Position numbers and translations under genes: made by a program. 9,364 nt of DNA from Candidatus Methanophaga sp. GoMg3.2 (lineage in GTDB: Archaea > Halobacteriota > Syntropharchaeia > Alkanophagales > Methanospirareceae): assembly GCA_013180565.1 (NCBI GenBank), contig QBUN01000338.1:1-9364 (forward strand). The letters are read 5' to 3'. Below are positions 5,865 through 9,364 of this stretch, one piece after another. Numbering within the stretch: position 1 is the stretch's first letter; each line of letters opens with the position of its first letter. Under the pieces are notes generated by a model. It ran no database searches, was not told the DNA's origin, and was given only the letters and a program-made list of their open reading frames with translations.

Positions 5865-7439
5865 CTAAACAGATATAGCTTTTTGACGATTCCCATATCC
5901 TCCGCCACCGGGCGTTTCAATTACCACTACATCTCCCTTCTCAAGCGGCATAGTTACCTTTGAAGGCAAATTTAGCCGCTTATTGTCTCTGACTAAATAG
6001 TTCTTACCCGCTCTTCCATCTTCGCCACCAAGCAGACCCTTTGGCGGGTATTTCCGGCGCTCGGATTGTATAGAAAGCGTAGCATCCGCTACCAGAACCT
6101 TAATTGCTCTTCTTATGCCCGAACCACCCTTAAACTTACCGTTACCACCGGAATCGGGAATCAGCTCATAACACACCACACGCAGTGGATACGAAAGCTC
6201 TAAAGCTTCTATAGGCGTATTTGCCGTGTTCGTCATGTGCGTGTGAATCCCATCGTCACCATTTTTATTTGGTGAAGCGCCCTGACCGCCCGCAATAGTT
6301 TCATAGTAGGTGAACCCTTCTCCGTTGACTGTGCCGCCTATTACTACATTGTTCATTGTGCCTTGCGACTGTGCGGGTATTTTATGCGGCATGGCTTTAT
6401 GCAGGGCGAGTAGCAGGACGTCCACTATCCGCTGTGACGTCTCCACATTACCGCTGGATACCGCTGCTGGGCGTTTTGGATTCAAAACCGTGCCTTCGGG
6501 CACGTTAATGCTTAGGGGCAGGTAACAGCCATGATTGGGTGGTATTTCAGGGTCGGTCACACATCTCAGGACGTAGTAAACGGCAGAGAGCGTAACTGCA
6601 TAAGGTGCATTGATATTGCCTCTTCTTTGTCTGTCGGTGCCTTCAAAGCTTATGTCTATGGCACTGCCCACTACTTTTAGTCTCACTGCTATTTTCACCG
6701 GCTGGTCGGTAACGCCATCATCGTCCATGAAGTCCTCGGCGGTATAAGTGCCATCAGGTATTTTTGTGATCGCATCTCGCATCCGCTTCTCGCTATATTC
6801 TATGATACTTGCTGCAAACTCGGTGTAAGCATTTACGCCATATTTTTGGATGTTTTCTGTCATTCTCATTGCGCCCAAGTTGTTAGCCGCGATTTGAGCC
6901 AGTATATCGCCTGCTCGCTCTACGGGTGTGCGCGTATTGGCTTTTATTATCTCTAAGATGTCTACGTTCTCCTTGCCGCGAGTTAAAAGCTTACAGGGTG
7001 GGATAATAAGACCTTCCTGAAAGATTTCTGTGCTGTTGCCCGGCATTGAGCCCGGGGTCATGCCGCCAACGTCCGCATGATGAGCTCGGTTTACTGCGTA
7101 ACCTACTAACTCGGTGTCATAGAAAATCGGTTTTATTAGTGTGATGTCGGGTAGGTGTGAGCCGCCGTGATAAGGGTCATTTACTACTATTTGGTCGCCT
7201 TCGTTCAAATCGGAAAAGTGCCGCAAGGCGAATTCTACGGTTCGTGGCATTGCGCCCAGATGCACGGGGATGTGTTCTGCCTGTGCCAGCATCCGGCCTC
7301 CGGCGTCAAAAATGGCACAGGAAGCGTCCATCCGCTCCTTTATATTCGGCGAGTATGCGGTTCGTTTTAAGGCTGCGCCCATCTCTTCGGGTATTGCGGT
7401 AAATGCGTTCTTCAAGATTTCCAGCGTTATTGGGTTCAT
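5865..7439 (-). CDS. hyuB: Hydantoinase B / oxoprolinase family protein (HyuB-like)
   Basis: Members of this family form the B subunit of ATP-dependent N-methylhydantoinase and relatives such as 5-oxoprolinase and acetone or acetophenone carboxylases. They act on cyclic amides or ketones together with an ATP-binding HyuA subunit. The 524 residues span the whole domain. Seen in order: PITLEILKNAFTAIPEEMG at the N-terminus, KERMDASCAIFD, HIPVHLGAM, the signature NDPYHGGSHLPD (87-98), NRAHHADVGGMTPGSMPG, FEGTDRQRRGNINAP, NVETSQRIVDV, AGGQGASPNKNGDDG and the glycine-rich end ETPGGGGYG. No obvious binding site precedes the ATG at 7439; the next upstream Met is not in frame. No hyuA lies on either side: upstream are gene fragments and downstream is the repeat element. 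The exact substrate cannot be told. Confidence 0.93.
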   Translation of the reverse strand: MNPITLEILKNAFTAIPEEMGAALKRTAYSPNIKERMDASCAIFDAGGRMLAQAEHIPVHLGAMPRTVEFALRHFSDLNEGDQIVVNDPYHGGSHLPDITLIKPIFYDTELVGYAVNRAHHADVGGMTPGSMPGNSTEIFQEGLIIPPCKLLTRGKENVDILEIIKANTRTPVERAGDILAQIAANNLGAMRMTENIQKYGVNAYTEFAASIIEYSEKRMRDAITKIPDGTYTAEDFMDDDGVTDQPVKIAVRLKVVGSAIDISFEGTDRQRRGNINAPYAVTLSAVYYVLRCVTDPEIPPNHGCYLPLSINVPEGTVLNPKRPAAVSSGNVETSQRIVDVLLLALHKAMPHKIPAQSQGTMNNVVIGGTVNGEGFTYYETIAGGQGASPNKNGDDGIHTHMTNTANTPIEALELSYPLRVVCYELIPDSGGNGKFKGGSGIRRAIKVLVADATLSIQSERRKYPPKGLLGGEDGRAGKNYLVRDNKRLNLPSKVTMPLEKGDVVVIETPGGGGYGNRQKAISV

Positions 7440-7475
7440 GGTGTCTAGCTTATAATAATAATGCTACAATCTCAA

Positions 7476-7529
7476 TCACAATAAAAGCATTTGACGTTTG
7501 TATCTTTCTAACCACGTATCGGTGTTCAT
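7476..7529 (-). pseudogene. 17-codon remnant: start of a lost gene after the HEPN-like tail
   Basis: An ATG at 7529 lies behind a very good Shine-Dalgarno (GGAGGATG, about 4 bases away). It overlaps the stop of the preceding HEPN-like tail as ATGA, the hallmark of translationally coupled operon genes. The frame reads MNTDTWLERYKRQMLLL and then stops at TGA. By position it may be the N-terminus of a partner gene such as an MNT nucleotidyltransferase, of which only the start survives. Identity of the lost gene is inference. The next gene on this strand is hyuB. Confidence 0.4.
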
Positions 7530-7713
7530 CTTTCATCCTCCAGCGCCTTATATGTCTCTTTTAAATTTTTAAAATATATTCTTGCTTTTTTACTTTAACT
7601 CTCGCAACAATTTCGTCATACTCTTCATAGGGTATATGTTCGGCTTCATCAGGAAATCTAGCAAATGTATAATCGTAAAAAGCTAGAGAAGTGCGCAATA
7701 TTATACAAAAAGA
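7526..7713 (-). pseudogene. C-terminal remnant of a HEPN-domain protein, frameshifted
   Basis: With no start codon, a frame reads RTSLAFYDYTFARFPD, then EAEHIPYEEYDE, then ARVKVKK. The ARFPD...PYEEYDE pattern is typical of the end of HEPN-domain proteins, which usually pair with MNT nucleotidyltransferases. The frame stops soon after, but shifting by one base at the A6 run (T6 at 7586-7591 on plus) continues it as ARIYFKNLKETYKALEDER up to the TGA at 7528-7526. One lost A would explain the break. The first half of the protein is absent, and the 5' side abuts the SWIM-like tail. Domain identity is inferred from pattern only. Function is surely lost unless the frameshift is an assembly error and the missing N-terminus is supplied otherwise. 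Confidence 0.45.
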
Positions 7714-7716
7714 TCT

Positions 7717-7774
7717 TTCACAGTTCTCTCACCTCATCAAGAAATGCAGGCCTGTTTTTAAATTCTGCTTTTAA
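7717..7774 (-). repeat. Direct repeat, copy 1 (58 bp visible, perfect)
   Basis: This is identical base for base to 9307-9364. It encodes, on the minus strand, the last 18 residues and stop of the SWIM-like protein tail, and the left boundary falls one base beyond the stop codon. Copy 2 is cut by the window edge, so the full length of the repeat is unknown. Confidence 0.95.
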
Positions 7775-7938
7775 ATCGGAAAACCGCTTTTCCCACCTTG
7801 ATTCGTCTTTTACGAGGTTAATGTAAATGTGTTTGACCTTAGCCAAATATCCTGCTGCAATACGATACGCATTTCTATTTCCTCCCGGGATGTTTCTATA
7901 AGCAAAGATAGTTCTTCTGGATACGCATAATCAACTTT
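7718..7938 (-). pseudogene. C-terminal fragment resembling SWIM zinc-finger protein tails
   Basis: After an in-frame stop near 7939, a frame without any ATG runs for about 72 residues: SRRTIFAYRNIPGGN, NAYRIAAGYLAKVKHIY, INLVKDESRWEKRF, SDLKAEFKNRPAFLDEVREL and TGA. The helical pattern (Y-x-x-A-A-x-Y-L-x-x-V-K-x-I-Y ... W ... L-x-x-E-F-x-x-R-x-A-F-L-D-E) resembles the TPR-like end of archaeal SWIM zinc-finger proteins. The zinc-binding part is missing, and its 5' end overlaps in another frame the 3' end of the decayed GyrI-like gene. This looks like two gene fragments joined. The family call is from memory of the pattern and is moderate. Confidence 0.4.
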
Positions 7939-8132
7939 TTCCGCCAATCAGAAGGACCCACAATCTCATAACCGTTCTCTTCCACCCATTGCACTGATTT
8001 CCAAAACACTTCTCCCATTTTACGATAAGAGCCTTTATGCACCGCAAAAGTCACTTCTTGAGGGGTTGTCGTTTTTACTTTCACTTCAACGCTCTCCGCT
8101 AAAGTCACAATTTCTTCCGGGATCTTACTCAT
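7896..8132 (-). pseudogene. Decayed GyrI-like protein, copy 1 (truncated C-terminus)
   Basis: The 78-codon frame is clearly a paralogue of the protein at 9184-8915. Both share IVTLAES, EVKV, TFAVHKGSY/AFAVHKGSY, GEVFWK and GYEIVG/GYGIVG. After IVGPS the two part: copy 1 continues DWRKKLIMRIQKNYLCL and lacks the YNDP...QFP ending expected for the GyrI-like (SHS2) ligand-binding fold. Its leader is alignable to that of copy 2, but the strong GAGGTGAT has become GAGACGTT, so the ribosome binding site is gone. A T-run between it and the HEPN gene would also cut it off from the upstream promoter. It is probably a non-functional relic. It could still encode a short peptide if translated. Confidence 0.6.
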
Positions 8133-8169
8133 TTTTTGTAACGTCTCTTTTTTATTTATGCCCGACTAT

Positions 8170-8175
8170 AAAAAA
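8170..8175 (-). terminator. T-run after the HEPN gene
   Basis: On the minus strand CCTTTTTTATAG carries a run of six T residues, 7 bases after the HEPN stop codon. Archaeal RNA polymerase commonly terminates at such runs, so this is a plausible end for the GyrI-MNT-HEPN transcript. Confidence 0.45.
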
Positions 8176-8181
8176 GGATGT

Positions 8182-8613
8182 CTATTCTACAATTTTTGTG
8201 AGATAGTTGTCTATTTCTCTTTTGAACTCAGAATAAACATTAGGGATGTGGTCCATTAGAGGCTTTAATTTTTCCTCATCTAAGAGGAAACCGTAAGCAT
8301 GTGTGAAGAAATGGCGAAAGAAAAGATACTTACCTATTTTATCTGCTATTTCATTTGTTATAATGTTATGTTCAACAGCGGAATTCAATAAATCCTTGTG
8401 CCATGTCGGGGTATCAGGTATTGGGCTGCTCTTGTGTAGTAATATTTGTTTTAAAATGTTTTCCATCCCGGTATAGATATTTTGAAGATATGCCCCCATA
8501 CCCACAAGAACCACTAGCTCTTTTTGGGATCTATCTTTTACTTTTTCGAGCTCAGCTAGAACCACTGCAATATTCTCCATTTCAGCATGAACTTTCTCTT
8601 TTATACTAACCAT
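8182..8613 (-). CDS. HEPN-domain (HepT-like) toxin ribonuclease
   Basis: The 143-residue all-helical protein has the HEPN catalytic signature RxxxxHxY: R100, H105 and Y107 in FFRHFFTHAYGF. HEPN toxins of this kind are RNases that dimerise and cleave RNA. In the HepT/MntA (type VII) system the tyrosine of this motif is the site where the partner adds AMP residues to silence the toxin. The middle part (LVGMGAYLQNIYTGMENILKQIL, about 36-58) fits the HepT-like subfamily that pairs with an upstream MNT. The ATG lies inside the end of the MNT gene (8-base overlap), so translation is probably coupled. All key residues are present and the frame is intact, so it is likely active. The role as a toxin is inferred from family and pairing. 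Confidence 0.85.
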   Translation of the reverse strand: MVSIKEKVHAEMENIAVVLAELEKVKDRSQKELVVLVGMGAYLQNIYTGMENILKQILLHKSSPIPDTPTWHKDLLNSAVEHNIITNEIADKIGKYLFFRHFFTHAYGFLLDEEKLKPLMDHIPNVYSEFKREIDNYLTKIVE

Positions 8614-8899
8614 ATAGTACCACCCCTTCTTGTTCTACAAGTCTATTAAATGAACAATCCTTGCTTAAATCAATAACATCCACAGGTTTAGATAAATCTC
8701 TATATAGTTCCCAGCAAAAATCAAAAAATAATTCAGGTGCCAACCCCGTTACGCCAATGTCTATATCATTTGCATCTATCCTTTCTTTGGACGACCCAAA
8801 AAGGATTACTCTTGACAATTTGTATTTTTTTGCATATTTTAATATCATAATCTTATCATTTTCGGAAATCATCGTATCTCCAAAATATCCACCCCTCAT
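8606..8899 (-). CDS. MNT-type nucleotidyltransferase (MntA-like antitoxin)
   Basis: This small protein (97 residues, or 88 from a later start) has the minimal nucleotidyltransferase core. GS at 35-36 in VILFGSS is followed by the DxD metal pair (D45, D47 in NDIDIGV). A third acidic position lies in KPVDVIDL (D74 or D77). The gap between GS and DxD is 8 residues, shorter than the 10 quoted for MntA. In type VII systems this enzyme transfers AMP from ATP to the HEPN toxin's tyrosine and so neutralises it. Two starts are possible: ATG 8899 with GGTGAT 8 bases upstream, and ATG 8872 with GGAGAT 3 bases upstream. The latter matches the usual N-terminus (MISENDKIMILKYAKKY). It follows the GyrI-like gene by 15 bases and overlaps the HEPN gene by 8. 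Confidence 0.87.
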   Translation of the reverse strand: MRGGYFGDTMISENDKIMILKYAKKYKLSRVILFGSSKERIDANDIDIGVTGLAPELFFDFCWELYRDLSKPVDVIDLSKDCSFNRLVEQEGVVLYG

Positions 8900-8914
8900 C
8901 CTTTTACATCACCG

Positions 8915-9184
8915 TTATCTTTTTTTCCTCATCGGAAACTGGCATTTTCTGACCAATTTTTCTTCGGGCGTTGTATGCGGATCATTATAGCATACAGTTT
9001 CAGAATAACCCACAATCCCGTACCCTTTCTCTTCTACCCCTTGCACTAATTTCCAAAATACTTCGCCTAATTGCGGATAAGAGCCTTTATGTACTGCAAA
9101 AGCCATTTCCTGCGGGTTCGCTGTTTCTACTTTCACTTCACCGCTCTCCGCTAAAGTCACAATTCCTTCTACTATACCCTTCAT
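8915..9184 (-). CDS. Small GyrI-like (SHS2-type) ligand-binding protein, copy 2
   Basis: This 89-residue protein carries a single GyrI-like half-domain. Seen: EVKVETANPQEMAFAVHKGSY (about residues 16-36), GEVFWKLVQGVEEKGYGIVG, YSETVCYNDP and the closing KCQFPMRKK. The H-K-G-S/P-Y motif, the YxNDP loop and the final FPV/FPM strand are marks of the GyrI-like small-molecule-binding fold, known from transcription regulators of the AraC and MerR types and from GyrI itself. No DNA-binding domain is attached. The gene has the best expression signals in the area (TATA box and GAGGTGAT) and opens an operon with MNT and HEPN. A ligand sensor or accessory partner of the toxin-antitoxin pair is possible but is inference only. 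A diverged, broken paralogue sits on the far side of the cassette. Confidence 0.75.
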   Translation of the reverse strand: MKGIVEGIVTLAESGEVKVETANPQEMAFAVHKGSYPQLGEVFWKLVQGVEEKGYGIVGYSETVCYNDPHTTPEEKLVRKCQFPMRKKR

Positions 9185-9190
9185 TTTTAT

Positions 9191-9198
9191 ATCACCTC
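9191..9198 (-). promoter_or_regulatory. Full-strength Shine-Dalgarno of the GyrI-like gene
   Basis: GAGGTGAT on the minus strand is a perfect match to the usual archaeal 16S 3' end, placed 6 bases before the ATG at 9184. The aligned site of the decayed paralogue reads GAGACGTT. Confidence 0.8.
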
Positions 9199-9220
9199 AC
9201 TTTTTTATTTTGCCATCTAA

Positions 9221-9228
9221 ATTTATAT
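9221..9228 (-). promoter_or_regulatory. TATA box of the GyrI-MNT-HEPN operon
   Basis: ATATAAAT on the minus strand, preceded by the purine-rich GGGAACC that could act as a BRE, lies 36-44 bases before the GyrI-like start. Transcription would begin near 9198, giving a very short leader that just includes the binding site. Confidence 0.5.
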
Positions 9229-9241
9229 GGTTCCCTTACTT

Positions 9242-9248
9242 AAAAAAA
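9242..9248 (-). terminator. T7 run downstream of the SWIM-like gene end
   Basis: On the minus strand AAAGTTTTTTTAAG follows the end of the SWIM-like frame by about 60 bases. A small perfect hairpin (GATAG-TCG-CTATC, 9290-9302) lies between. Together they could end the transcript coming from beyond the window. Confidence 0.35.
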
Positions 9249-9306
9249 CTTTCGATTCTTCGATTCTTCTCGCGTGCATCTCTTTTCCTGATAGCGACTA
9301 TCTTGC

Positions 9307-9364
9307 TTCACAGTTCTCTCACCTCATCAAGAAATGCAGGCCTGTTTTTAAATTCTGCTTTTAA
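9307..9364 (-). repeat. Direct repeat, copy 2 (cut by window edge)
   Basis: Identical to 7717-7774 over all 58 visible bases, in the same orientation, 1590 bases away. The two copies bracket the GyrI-MNT-HEPN cassette and the decayed GyrI copy. Beyond 9364 the extent is not visible. Confidence 0.95.
9308..9364 (-). CDS. C-terminal end of a SWIM-like protein (cut by window edge)
   Basis: Eighteen codons and a TGA are visible, ending KNRPAFLDEVREL. The residues are the same as the end of the fragment at 7718-7938. The gene starts beyond the window, so this may be the intact parent or another fragment. The resemblance to SWIM zinc-finger protein tails comes from the longer copy. Confidence 0.4.
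   Translation of the reverse strand, partial: LKAEFKNRPAFLDEVREL

Noticed and set aside
6310..7455. Plus-strand frames opposite hyuB, including three overlapping ones near 7157-7455
   Set aside because: They are shadows of the HyuB codons. The multiple overlapping frames reflect its composition rather than real genes.
7450..7536. 28-codon frame from the ATG at 7536 (MKDEHRYVVRKIQTS...)
   Set aside because: Its ATG is part of the Shine-Dalgarno stretch of the 7529 start, which has better spacing and the ATGA overlap. No similarity was recognised.
8403..9243. Plus-strand frames 8403-8609, 8661-8990 and 8971-9243
   Set aside because: They are antisense to the HEPN, MNT and GyrI-like genes, which have catalytic or fold motifs and good start signals.
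9251..9268. Short tandem TTCGATTC TTCGATTC
   Set aside because: It is just two 8-base units in an AT-rich spacer, which could be chance. No link to any gene signal was seen.

Overview
The window looks archaeal, most likely from a methanogen or an anaerobic methane-oxidising relative. The evidence is an archaeal MCM helicase, a methanogenesis marker 2 protein, the F420-pathway enzyme CofH, a DUF63 membrane protein start, and GAGGTGAT/GGTGAT-type ribosome binding sites with TATA-like promoters. A Methanophagales (ANME-1)-like source would fit, but this is an impression from protein style and was not tested.

Layout. Positions 1-136 (minus) hold the N-terminus of a DUF63 membrane protein, apparently leaderless. 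Positions 297-2402 (minus) hold mcm, with a hairpin just past its stop. A roughly 120-bp divergent promoter region separates mcm from a tight plus-strand operon: a HAD-family phosphatase-like protein (2526-3347), methanogenesis marker 2 (3360-4376) and cofH (4393-5511). The gaps in the operon are 12 and 16 bases, so the three genes are probably co-transcribed. Positions 5512-5864 are non-coding and rich in ACAGATT-type repeats. Within them lies an inverted-repeat-bounded stretch (5577-5840). Positions 5865-7439 (minus) hold hyuB, with no hyuA next to it.

From 7440 to the end the character changes to an AT-rich accessory region, all on the minus strand. Its intact core is a three-gene cassette: a small GyrI-like protein (9184-8915), an MNT nucleotidyltransferase (8899-8606) and a HEPN protein with an RxxxxHxY motif (8613-8182). 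It has a strong TATA box and a textbook Shine-Dalgarno sequence upstream and a T-run downstream. MNT and HEPN overlap by 8 bases and look like a type VII (HepT/MntA) toxin-antitoxin pair. Around it lie broken genes: a decayed second GyrI-like copy, a C-terminal fragment resembling SWIM zinc-finger proteins, a frameshifted HEPN-like tail and a 17-codon start of a lost downstream gene. A perfect direct repeat of at least 58 bp (7717-7774 and 9307-9364) brackets the cassette and runs off the window edge.

The left two thirds are thus housekeeping (replication, methanogenesis-linked functions, deazaflavin synthesis, an amidohydrolase-type enzyme). The right part is a toxin-antitoxin hotspot with repeated gene gain and decay.
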